A program made the translations under genes and the position numbers. 64,000 nt of DNA. Source: Sphingomonas sp. So64.6b (lineage in GTDB: Bacteria; Pseudomonadota; Alphaproteobacteria; Sphingomonadales; Sphingomonadaceae). Shown here one piece after another: positions 8,148 to 16,185 of the stretch. The DNA lies in contig NZ_CP048817.1 of the NCBI RefSeq assembly GCF_014171475.1, forward strand, positions 3,596,001 to 3,660,000, given 5' to 3'. How positions within the stretch are numbered: position 1 is the first letter of the stretch; every line of letters begins with the position of its first letter. A model generated the notes under the pieces. That model was not told the origin of the DNA, did no database searches, and saw only the letters and a list, made by a program, of their open reading frames with translations.

Positions 8148-9614
8148 GTGCGCGTCTTTACTGCGTCGCTGGGCACCGAGACCAATAGCTTTTCGCCGCT
8201 GCCAACCGGCATCCAAGCTTTCCGCGACATGTTTTTGTGGCACGCAGGCGAACATCCCGACGATGGCCCGCAGATCACCACTGCGCCATTGTGGGTGGCG
8301 CGGCAACGCGCTCGATCCCATGGTTGGCAGGTCAGCGAAGGGCTTTGTGCTTACGCGACGCCGGCCGGGCCGGTGACGCGGCCTGTTTATGAGGCGCTGC
8401 GCGACGAATTGCTCGACGATCTGAAGCGGGCGCTTCCAGTCGACGCGGTTCTGCTCGGCCTTCATGGCGCGATGATCGCGGAAGGGTACGAGGATGCCGA
8501 GGCTGATCTCCTCAAGCGCTTGCGCGCCATCACCGGGCCAACGGTGGTTGTCGGCGCGGCAATCGACCTCCATGCCAATCTGAGCGAGGCGATGGTTGCG
8601 CTGACCGACGTCATCATCGCTTATAAGGAGTATCCACACGTCGACTTCGTCGCGCGCGCAGAGGAGCTTGCCGATATCGTAGCGGCAACCGTCGCGGGCC
8701 GGATACGTCCGGTCCAAGCGCTCGCCGACTGCGCGATGATTACGCCGTTGTTCACGACTCAGCCAGAGGTCGCGGCATTCGTCGAGCGCCTACGCGCAGT
8801 GGAGCGCTCTCCTGCAGTCCTGTCCGTATCGTTCAATCACGGCTTTCCCTTTTCGGATAGCCCCGACATGGGCGCGAGGATGCTAGTCGTTACCGATGGC
8901 GATGCCGCGCTGGCGCAGCGCCTCGCTGATGCGCTGGCGCTTGAGGCCTTTGCGTTGCGCGGAAGCGCCAGCCGACAACGCTCGACGATCGCCGAGGCGC
9001 TGGCGGCCTTGCCGCCTGGCGGCTACAAGCCGGTGATCTGGGCCGATATCGCCGACAATAGCGGCGCCGGCGCGCCCAACGATTCAACATTCATTCTCCG
9101 CGCACTGCTCGATGCGAAGGTTGCCGATGTTGCGCTCGGTCCGATCTGGGATCCTGTTGCTGCCGCAATCGCATTTGACGCCGGGCTTGGTGCGCGACTG
9201 AACCTCAGGGTCGGCGGCAAGATCGGCCCGGTGTCGGGCGATCCGCTCGACTTGACCGTCGAGGTCGTCGCGCTTCATCGGTCGATGACTCAGCATTATG
9301 GCCAGTCGGTCGTCCCCCTGGGGGACTGCGCGGCTATCCGCGCGAACGGCATCGACATCGTGCTGTCGTCGACGCGCATCCAAGCCTATCATCCCGAACT
9401 CTTCACGCAGTTGAACGTTGATCTCGCGAGCAAGCGGTTGATCGTCGTAAAGTCCGGGCAACATTTCCACGCCGCCTTCGCACCGCTAGCAAGTACCATC
9501 GTCTATGTCAGCGCGCCCGGTACTTTGGTGCCGGTCCAGAGCTTACCATTCATGCGTGCCGCACGGCCGAAATGGCCGTTCGATCCACCCGAGGTTTGCC
9601 GTCCCGTAGGCTGA
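8148..9614 (+). CDS. M81 family metallopeptidase (microcystinase MlrC-like)
   Basis: The 488-residue protein begins with GTG directly after the RidA stop codon. Family features include SLGTETNSFSPLPTG near residue 8, LLGLHGAMIAEGYEDAEADL near residues 103-122, AIDLHANLSEAM near 140-151 and FPFSDSPDMGARM near 235. ADIADNSGAGAPNDSTFILR follows near residue 300, joining the MlrC N- and C-terminal domains. Microcystinase C, the type member, cleaves linear tetrapeptide microcystin products with zinc, but most M81 proteins have unknown peptide or amide substrates. No other mlr gene is present, so a microcystin role is not supported. Coupling to a RidA and an amine oxidase suggests amide or amino-compound breakdown. 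Confidence 0.85.
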   Translation: MRVFTASLGTETNSFSPLPTGIQAFRDMFLWHAGEHPDDGPQITTAPLWVARQRARSHGWQVSEGLCAYATPAGPVTRPVYEALRDELLDDLKRALPVDAVLLGLHGAMIAEGYEDAEADLLKRLRAITGPTVVVGAAIDLHANLSEAMVALTDVIIAYKEYPHVDFVARAEELADIVAATVAGRIRPVQALADCAMITPLFTTQPEVAAFVERLRAVERSPAVLSVSFNHGFPFSDSPDMGARMLVVTDGDAALAQRLADALALEAFALRGSASRQRSTIAEALAALPPGGYKPVIWADIADNSGAGAPNDSTFILRALLDAKVADVALGPIWDPVAAAIAFDAGLGARLNLRVGGKIGPVSGDPLDLTVEVVALHRSMTQHYGQSVVPLGDCAAIRANGIDIVLSSTRIQAYHPELFTQLNVDLASKRLIVVKSGQHFHAAFAPLASTIVYVSAPGTLVPVQSLPFMRAARPKWPFDPPEVCRPVG

Positions 9615-9624
9615 AGGCTGCTTC

Positions 9625-10472
9625 TTTCTGAATGATGCTTTCGCGTAGCGCAACGAGCGCCAAATTCATCATACAGTGCGGACCGAATAGCTCGTCGAAA
9701 TGGTGAAGTGATTATACCCGGCGGCCCATGCAGCGTCGATGGGCGCGATGGGCTGTTACAAATCCCCGTGGTGCGTTTCTGATTGATATCTGGGCCGCCC
9801 AACTCAACGCCGCCAAATCCGGTCGCAATCGGCGGACGCTCGGCGGAAGACGTAGCATCGGCCCGAACGATCCGGCTGTTTTCTTGTCGAGCTAGCCTGG
9901 CGTTGACGGACGGGAGGCGAATGCGCTTTGAGGTTAAACAGACCGCTGATCGCGACGACGCCGCTGATTCCTTCCTCGAGGCTGAAGCTGACCGACAAGT
10001 GAACCGGTTGAAATGGCAGGTCACAAACAGACCTCGATCGACCCGCCGAGCGATGTCGTCGATGACTTAATCGAGCGAACCGCCAGCCGCGCATCGGCGA
10101 TGACCTGGGCGAAGGTCACAAGGGCGACAGCTAATGTGTGACGATCGCGACGTTGAATCCCTTGGAGGGCGATCGCTCCCCGACGTAGCGATAATGCTCC
10201 TTCGTCGATGTTTGCCAATAACCACGGCTTCAGAAGATCAGTGTTGGGGCGGTCGCCAACGACGTCGCGGTTCTGAAATCGTGCAGCCGATGGCAGGGAC
10301 CATCGCGATAATGGGCATCGGGCGTTGCGTTGACCTTTTGTGGCAGAGCCTCGGCCAGGGCCATGCGCTCGTCGCAAACCGCAAGAATTCGATCCGACTC
10401 GACGCCCCGATCATTCTCCTAACCAGCGTTAACCGCTCGCGCGCTCATCGCGGCATAATCGAGACCCATCAT
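9625..10472 (-). pseudogene. Decayed alpha/beta hydrolase of the kynurenine formamidase/BD-FAE type
   Basis: No intact gene occupies this stretch, but the minus strand holds scattered pieces of one alpha/beta hydrolase in order. From an ATG at 10472 come MMGLDYAAMSARAVNAG then an in-frame stop, FRTATSLATAPTLIF then a stop, and GYWQTSTKEHYRYVGE and KGFNVAIV, matching the HGGYW region. Then ADARLAVRSIKS and SLGG appear in another frame. SLEEGISGVVAISGLFNLKA follows the lost nucleophile region. Near the end come YNHFT and FDELFGPHCMMNLALVALRE, matching the conserved NHF catalytic-His region and tail. At least two stops and several frameshifts make it non-functional. The intact ancestor probably acted with the M81 and amine oxidase genes. 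Confidence 0.75.
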
Positions 10473-10549
10473 GCAATCCTTTTTTCTCTACAACGCGCCG
10501 CTCGATGAGCGGGAAGGCGCGATCGCGAGGCGCTAGGTCGGTGTCCTGA

Positions 10550-10850
10550 GCACTACTGAAAAGTGGCACCGTCGCGCCGAGCACGCCATCCCGGCGGATG
10601 AGGTGATGGTAGCTTGCTGCCTGACCCGTCAGAAGGGCCAGAATCGAATAAGCGAGGAGCGGCGTGTCAGCATTAAATTGGGCCAGAGCCGGTCATCCTT
10701 GGCCAGAAGACTACGGAACGCGAAGAGTCCAAACACCGCTTACTTGGACCCAAATAGAAGGGCATGAACCGGCCGGCTCAGTGGAACGGCGAACAAAAGC
10801 ACGTAGAAAAAGCGGTGGACGGATTTCAGCAACGTGTGGTGCCGTTATCC
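10550..10850 (-). pseudogene. Cytochrome b561 remnant
   Basis: Directly downstream of copB, the minus strand encodes pieces of a cytochrome b561: VHRFFYVLLFAVPLS, then HALLFGSK with an in-frame stop, AVFGLFAFRSLLAKDDRLW, and in a shifted frame LLAYSILALLTGQAASYHH followed by LIRRDGVLGATVP. The last part matches the family's C-terminal helix with its haem-ligating His and the HHxxxRDGVLRRM ending. The N-terminal transmembrane helices are missing. Cytochrome b561 genes often accompany copper genes or periplasmic oxidoreductases, so this was probably the third gene of the cop operon. Confidence 0.7.
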
Positions 10851-10930
10851 AGGCCTCGTGGCAGCGGCCGACGCTTGTCGTCAGCGTCCACGCGCGCGGC
10901 TTAAGCGATCAGGGTTGGCGCGCCAAGGCT

Positions 10931-11773
10931 CTAGAAATAAGTGCGAATGCCGAGCACTAGGCTGGTTTTGCTCGCATCTCGACCCGCGGCACGAACAAGT
11001 GCCACACTGCTGCCGACCGATGCTTCATGCGAAATGCCAATATATGGCGCGAATTCGCGCCGGAGCTCGTAGCGCAGCCGCAGGCCCAGTTCAACGTCAC
11101 TCAACCCAGGACCCATCTCAGCAAACCGGACCATTTGAGCGGAGAGCTCCGCCTCGACGCGCGGCTGCAGGACAAGGCGTTGGGTCAGGCGCATGTCGTG
11201 GGAAAGTTTCACCCGGCTGAGCAACTCGCCGCGATTCGACAGGAAGAGGTGCGCTTCAACGTCGATCCAATAAGGAGCCACGCCCTGGACGCCCAGGACG
11301 GCGTAAGCTCGACCCGGTCGCGGGCGCAGATCGTAGCGAATACCCGTCTGCACGCTGAAATAGGGATCAACCGCGCGCGACCATAGTGCCTGAACTTCCG
11401 CATGATCTGTGACGCTCTTTGTCGACCCGGCCCCCTCGCTTTTAACAAAGAGCCGATCGCGATCCCCGCCATACCAGAACTGCCCGTCCCAGCCGTAAGC
11501 GCCAGCCTCCTTGTTCACGGAGATCTCGGCAATGTCGATCAACAACATCGAGTAGGTTGCTCCCCCATGTTCGCGGCGCAGACCATCCCGAGCCAGCGCC
11601 ATCACGTCAGCGGGGTAATAGGCGTCGGCGGCGGCAGCGGCCGGCGCGGTGGGCCCCGGCGCTTCCGGGCCGGCTGGGCTTGCCGTCGGAGAAGCCGAAG
11701 GTGCGGGGATTGTTTGGGCTTGAAGCGCCGACGCGCCGCCCAGGAACGCGGCTGCGGCGAAAAAACACTTCAT
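10931..11773 (-). CDS. copB: Copper resistance protein B (CopB), outer membrane
   Basis: The start MKCFFAAAAFLGGASALQAQ is chosen because it gives a clean signal peptide and overlaps the copA stop by 4 bp (ATGA). The 280-residue product has a Pro/Ala-rich linker near residues 22-50. A beta-barrel domain then begins around YSMLLIDIAEISVNKEAG and ends in Phe (GIRTYF), as outer-membrane barrels do. Typical CopB strands such as FWYGGDRDRLFVKSEG and LRYELRREFAPYIGISHE are present. CopB binds copper and is required for full resistance in Pseudomonas-type cop systems. The Met/His-rich N-terminal repeats of some homologues are absent here. Confidence 0.9.
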   Translation of the reverse strand: MKCFFAAAAFLGGASALQAQTIPAPSASPTASPAGPEAPGPTAPAAAAADAYYPADVMALARDGLRREHGGATYSMLLIDIAEISVNKEAGAYGWDGQFWYGGDRDRLFVKSEGAGSTKSVTDHAEVQALWSRAVDPYFSVQTGIRYDLRPRPGRAYAVLGVQGVAPYWIDVEAHLFLSNRGELLSRVKLSHDMRLTQRLVLQPRVEAELSAQMVRFAEMGPGLSDVELGLRLRYELRREFAPYIGISHEASVGSSVALVRAAGRDASKTSLVLGIRTYF

Positions 11774-13479
11774 GCTCCCTGCTCCAGCGGGCGCACGGAG
11801 ACGACGCGGAACATGCCAGCGTGCATGTGGAATTGCATATGGCAGTGAAACGCCCAATCTCCTGGCGCATCCATCGTCGCGTCGAACACGACCTTGCCAC
11901 CTGGTTGTACATTGACCGTATGTTTGCGCGGTGCGTGGCCGCCTTTGCCTGTCACAAGCTCGAAAAAATGACCATGCAGGTGAATCGGGTGCGACATCAT
12001 CGTGTCGTTGATCAGCGTCACCCGAACACGCTCGTCCTTCTTGAACGCGAGTGGTGGCGCTCGGTCACTGAACTTTACTCCGTCGAACGCCCAGACATAA
12101 CTTTCCATGTTACCGGTCAAGTGGACTGTTATTTTGCGTTCCGGCGGTCGCGGATCGGGATTCGGGGTCAGAGCGACGAGATCTCCATAGTTGAGGACGC
12201 GGTGACCTACGTCGGCCAGCCCGACGCCGGGCTCCCTAGTCCGGTTGGTCGCCATCGGCGCCAAGGTCGCGACACCAGGATTGAGTATTACGCCGGGGGC
12301 GTTGACTGGATTGCGCATCGACATGTCCATTGCTGCACCGTCCGACGTGCCCATGTCCATGCCCATGTCAATCATGCCGAGGATAGGCCGTTTGCGTAGC
12401 GTTGGGACAACCGGCGTCATGCCGATGCGGGGCGAAAGCATTCCCCAGACCATGCCCGATCGATCGACCGCCTCGGCTACAACCGCATAGGCGCGATCCC
12501 CTGCGGGCTCCACGATCACGTCATAGGTTTCCGCAACGGCGATCTGTAACTCGTCGACCTTGACCGGTCGGACATTCTGTCCGTCGCTTTGGACCACGGT
12601 CATGGCGAGGCCGGCCAGACGAAAGTTGAAATTAGTCATCGAGGAGGCATTGATTACGCGCAACCGCACCCGCTCGGCGGCGGTGAACAGGCCGGTCCAA
12701 CCCTGCGCGGAAACCTGGCCGTTCAACAGATAGCTGTAGGTTGCACCGGTGACGTCGGAGATATCGGTGGGCTCCATCCGCATGCGGCCCCAGTCGAGCC
12801 GGTCCCTCAATTTCTGATCTCGGGCCGCGATCAACCCCGTTATGGTCTGGCGCTGATAGTTGAAATATTCCGTGTCTTGCTTGAGCTTTCGCATCAGCGC
12901 ATGGCCATGCAGCGAACTCCAGTCCGAGAGCACGATGACATGTTCGCGATCGCTGGCGACCGGGTCGTTGCCGGCGGGGTCGATGACGATCGCTCCATAC
13001 GTTCCCTCCTGCTCCTGCATCCCGGAATGGCTGTGGTACCAATAAGTGCCCGCCTGCTTCGGGGTGAAATCATAGGTGAAGGTCTCGCCCGGGCGGATGC
13101 CGGGGAAACTGACGCCTGGCACGCCGTCGAACTGGAATGGCACGAGCAGACCATGCCAATGGATGGAAGTATCCTCCTGTAGCCCGTTCGAGACGACTAG
13201 GCGCACCGGCCTGCCCTCACGCAGGCGAATAAGCGGCCCGGGAAGAGACCCATTGATCAGCACGCCATGACCTCGACGGCCGCCGATCGTCAGCGGTCGA
13301 TGTGCGATCGACAACCGGATTTCATCGCCTGAAAGGACGTCCGATGACGAGGGAGTGGCAGACCAGCCGGAGGATGGCCTGAACGCAACGACGGCACCAA
13401 TTCCGAGCGCAGACCTGAGGAGCGTACGGCGAGCAAGAATTAGCGGGCGAGGTACCGACGCTGTATCGAAATTGGCCAT
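11770..13479 (-). CDS. copA: Multicopper oxidase, copper resistance protein A (CopA)
   Basis: The 569-residue protein has an N-terminal twin-arginine-like export signal (ARRTLLRSALGIGAVVAF near residues 16-33). Four copper-binding motifs follow: HWHGLL near 109, YWYHSHSG near 148, HPIHLHGHF near 500 and HCHMQFHMHAGM near 546. Together these supply the type 1 and trinuclear sites. A Met-rich insert near residue 373 (MIDMGMDMGTSDGAAMDMSM) is like the Met-rich copper-binding segments of CopA and PcoA. The protein would act in the periplasm, oxidising Cu(I) and sequestering copper. It is the first gene of the copA-copB operon and is divergent from a CopC-like gene. Confidence 0.93.
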   Translation of the reverse strand: MANFDTASVPRPLILARRTLLRSALGIGAVVAFRPSSGWSATPSSSDVLSGDEIRLSIAHRPLTIGGRRGHGVLINGSLPGPLIRLREGRPVRLVVSNGLQEDTSIHWHGLLVPFQFDGVPGVSFPGIRPGETFTYDFTPKQAGTYWYHSHSGMQEQEGTYGAIVIDPAGNDPVASDREHVIVLSDWSSLHGHALMRKLKQDTEYFNYQRQTITGLIAARDQKLRDRLDWGRMRMEPTDISDVTGATYSYLLNGQVSAQGWTGLFTAAERVRLRVINASSMTNFNFRLAGLAMTVVQSDGQNVRPVKVDELQIAVAETYDVIVEPAGDRAYAVVAEAVDRSGMVWGMLSPRIGMTPVVPTLRKRPILGMIDMGMDMGTSDGAAMDMSMRNPVNAPGVILNPGVATLAPMATNRTREPGVGLADVGHRVLNYGDLVALTPNPDPRPPERKITVHLTGNMESYVWAFDGVKFSDRAPPLAFKKDERVRVTLINDTMMSHPIHLHGHFFELVTGKGGHAPRKHTVNVQPGGKVVFDATMDAPGDWAFHCHMQFHMHAGMFRVVSVRPLEQGA

Positions 13480-13618
13480 ATCCCACTCCCCTTCCGCCCA
13501 TCAATCAACGCTTGATGTATCGCAATATGAGACGTAGTATCTCTTCGTGCAACAGAAAACCGCTCGTGAATTCGTCCGCCCAATGTTCAGGTGCTGCGGA
13601 TCACGCTCTTGAAGGGAC

Positions 13619-14023
13619 ATGCCAGTGCGATTGAACGCTCTTATCCTTGCCATCGCCGTCAGTGCGCCAGCCGCCGCACAACAGGTTACGTCCACTGTGG
13701 GTCCTGGGATGTCAGTGCGGTCAACGCCGCAACCATGGATCAAGACGTCGTCACCGCGCGATGGCGCGATGCTGCAGTCGCCGCCTTCTCAGTTCGAGGT
13801 CACATTCAACCAGCCAATGGCGCTCAAGCGCATAGCCTTGACCGACGATACGGATAGCGAAGTCGCCGTGACCGCCACGCCGGCGCAGCCGGATGCGAGC
13901 TCCGCCACCGTCCTGTTACCTCAGCTCGATCCCGGGACCTACAAGCTGCATTGGGTCGGCTCGGATGCAAACGGCAACGAGCTGGCAGGTGACCTGTCGT
14001 TCATGGTGCATCATTCCCGATGA
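13619..14023 (+). CDS. CopC-domain periplasmic copper-binding protein
   Basis: The 134-residue protein starts with a signal peptide, MPVRLNALILAIAVSAPAAA. A CopC-like beta-sandwich follows: SSPRDGAMLQSPPSQFEVTF near residues 44-63, then NQPMALKRIALTD, and a C-terminal strand YKLHWVGSDANGNELAGDLS. The SxPxxGxxL...F motif is standard for CopC. The usual His directly after the signal peptide, a copper ligand in CopC, is not visible, so copper affinity may be reduced. The gene is divergent from copA, 139 bp apart, which suggests shared copper-responsive control. Confidence 0.82.
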   Translation: MPVRLNALILAIAVSAPAAAQQVTSTVGPGMSVRSTPQPWIKTSSPRDGAMLQSPPSQFEVTFNQPMALKRIALTDDTDSEVAVTATPAQPDASSATVLLPQLDPGTYKLHWVGSDANGNELAGDLSFMVHHSR

Positions 14024-14159
14024 TTCACTTGGTGGCCGCGCACCTAGGATCGGACGCACTAAGCCTGTTCTGTCAACATAGTTCGACGGTCGAGGCCTCG
14101 GTTAACCCTCAAGATCACGAGCCTGCGCGCACGCTGGTCTCACTGACAAAGGAAAGAAT

Positions 14160-15005
14160 ATGTCGGTTGTTGATTCTCCGGTGATGGTTGAAGTCAATCG
14201 TCGCCTGCTAGGAAAAATGCTTGCCGGTGGCATGCTCGGCGGAAGTTTGTTGGGCCCCTCGGCTCTCGCTCTGGCCCAGGAACCGAAACCAACTCATGTC
14301 CATCCCAAACCGCCGGCCAATGCGCCGACCATATCAATCCTTGTCTACTCAGGCATGGTGTTACTCGACCTTGCCGGCCCGCTGTCAGTTTTCACGATCA
14401 TGGGGTCGTTGATTCAGCTGATTGGGAAGAATTTACAGCCAGTCACCACCGATTGTGGGATATCGGTATCGCCGACCCATGATCTGACGACGGCGCGCAA
14501 GGCCGCTGATGTTTTCCTGATCCCGGGCGGAACGATAGGGACCATCGAGTGCATGAATGATCCGGCCATCCTCGATTTCGTACGGGCGCAGGGCGATGCT
14601 GCTAAATATGTCACGAGCGTTTGCACCGGGAGCTTGGTTCTCGCAGCTGCCGGCCTATTGCGCGGCTATCGCGCGACGTCGCTTTGGGCTGTGGCCGACC
14701 TACTCCCGCTGATGGGCGCTCAACATGTAGATGAGCGGGTCGTCGTCGACAGGAACCGTATCACGGCGGGGGGCGTGACGGCCGGCATCGATTTTGGCTT
14801 GATGCTCGCGGCCAAGCTGACGGACGAACGAACTGCCAAGCGGGTCCAGCTTACATTAGAATATGCCCCCCAGCCCCCCTTCCATGCTGGCACACCGCAA
14901 GATGCCGGCCCGGAACTCCTTGCTTACACCCGCGGGCGACGCAAAGGGATGGACGCTGCAGCAGCAAATGCCGCGAGGGTTGCTGGAAAACGCCTGAGGG
15001 TCTGA
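14160..15005 (+). CDS. DJ-1/PfpI family protein with export signal (isonitrile hydratase-like)
   Basis: The 281-residue protein has a hydrophobic N-terminus (MLAGGMLGGSLLGPSALALA, residues 20-39) ending in an Ala-rich cleavage-like site. Most family members are cytoplasmic, so this is unusual. The DJ-1 fold follows: ILVYSGMVLLDLAGPLSVF near residues 60-78, FLIPGGTIGT near 119, and the nucleophile elbow TSVCTGSLVLAAAGLL near 153-168 with Cys156. ITAGGVTAGIDFGL near 201 completes the family pattern seen in InhA-type hydratases. It follows the CopC-like gene on the same strand by 136 bp. The function is unproven. Periplasmic copper or oxidative stress is possible from context. Confidence 0.8.
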   Translation: MSVVDSPVMVEVNRRLLGKMLAGGMLGGSLLGPSALALAQEPKPTHVHPKPPANAPTISILVYSGMVLLDLAGPLSVFTIMGSLIQLIGKNLQPVTTDCGISVSPTHDLTTARKAADVFLIPGGTIGTIECMNDPAILDFVRAQGDAAKYVTSVCTGSLVLAAAGLLRGYRATSLWAVADLLPLMGAQHVDERVVVDRNRITAGGVTAGIDFGLMLAAKLTDERTAKRVQLTLEYAPQPPFHAGTPQDAGPELLAYTRGRRKGMDAAAANAARVAGKRLRV

Positions 15006-15320
15006 CATCGCCACCCTGACGGGACACATACTGAGTGCTGTTGCGCGATGATGCCGGCGCGTCAATGATACGCCGTTTATGAAACTTCATGCGTCTCCTA
15101 GGTATTTAGGCGGTCAGAGGACCTCAAGCATAGGGCGTGGGAGCAAAGGCAATTCAGCGGTACGCGACTTGGCTACGGCCGACCGCGTCCCGTGTTCGCT
15201 TTTCTGAGGGCGAGGGAGTCCTTCGCCTTGCTCAACCACGGGACCTAGTCCAGGCTATCCAAAACACTCGATGTTGCGTATTGCGAGACAAAGGTCCCAC
15301 CAAATGGATTGTTACGAAAG

Positions 15321-16076
15321 ATGATGATGGAGGAAAGCGACAAGCAGAAGGCGGATCGTCCTGCCGCGGGGGTCAAGAGCGTCGAGGTAACGGTGCAAAT
15401 CCTGGAAGCGCTGACCGAGTCCACTGGCGTCGTTCGGGTCACCGATCTAGCCCGCCGCCTCGATATGACAAAGGCGCGCGTTTCGCGCCACCTTCAGACG
15501 TTGACCGCGCTCGGCTTGGTCGATCGCGCGGCCGAAGGTGAGGGTTATGTCTTCGGCCGCAAGCTCTTGAAGTTCGGGCGCGCCGCCGTGTACCGCAGCA
15601 ATATCGTTCAGATCGCGCAACCGTATCTTGCCGAGCTACGCAACCAGTCCGGCCACACTGCTTTCCTGACGGTGCCGACCAAGGATGGAGCGATGGTGGT
15701 CGCAGCCGCGCATAATCAATTCGAGCCTGGCGTTATGATCCATCCAGGCACCGTCCTGACCTTGCCGAGTTCGCCCGCCGCCCGCCTGATTCACTTCTTC
15801 GAGGGGCAAACGCCCAAGCCAGCCCATGTCCAGGACCGGCTGCGCCGCTTCGGTGTCGACTTTGAGGCTAACACGCGAGGCAACGGCCTGGGTGGCATTG
15901 CCGCGCCGATCTTCGAACCGGAAGGGCCCATCTCATCCGCAATTGGCATCATCCTCTCATCTTCACTGCTTCTACCTGAGCCCCGGGCCGATCTGGTTGC
16001 GCAAGTGAAGGAAGCAGCGAACCGCATCCAGAACATTTACGCTGAAGGCGCGGTCTCGCCGCTCATGCCCGTCTAA
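15321..16076 (+). CDS. IclR family transcriptional regulator
   Basis: Three consecutive ATG codons at 15321-15329 are likely starts, with GAAAG just upstream. The frame is also open from a TTG at 15309. The product is about 251 residues. The winged helix-turn-helix contains VTDLARRLDMTKARVSRHLQ near residues 39-58, and the effector domain has LPSSPAARLIHFF near 146. Its helix resembles that of the IclR protein at 5606-6424. It is convergent with the TonB receptor at 16186-18465, so its target could be that receptor or other island genes. Nothing in the sequence fixes the effector. Confidence 0.88.
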   Translation: MMMEESDKQKADRPAAGVKSVEVTVQILEALTESTGVVRVTDLARRLDMTKARVSRHLQTLTALGLVDRAAEGEGYVFGRKLLKFGRAAVYRSNIVQIAQPYLAELRNQSGHTAFLTVPTKDGAMVVAAAHNQFEPGVMIHPGTVLTLPSSPAARLIHFFEGQTPKPAHVQDRLRRFGVDFEANTRGNGLGGIAAPIFEPEGPISSAIGIILSSSLLLPEPRADLVAQVKEAANRIQNIYAEGAVSPLMPV

Positions 16077-16150
16077 CGGTTCGCGCGCCAAAAGCCGGGC
16101 TTGGGCACTCCGACGGAACGTGGTCCACAAGCTTGGATAATAAGATCCGA

Positions 16151-16168
16151 CCGGGCCTCGTGGCCCGG
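16151..16168 (-). terminator. Rho-independent-type terminator after TonB receptor
   Basis: CCGGGCC-TCGT-GGCCCGG forms a perfect 7-bp G/C stem 17 bp beyond the stop of the minus-strand TonB receptor gene. On that strand it is followed by a T-rich but broken stretch (TCTTATTAT). It may also stop transcription from the convergent IclR gene. Confidence 0.55.
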
Positions 16169-16185
16169 CCGGAACAGGCTGGCCG

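Noticed and set aside
8148..9614. Microcystin degradation (mlr) gene cluster
   Set aside because: Only an M81 family protein is present; mlrA, mlrB and mlrD are not, and M81 proteins are common outside that pathway.
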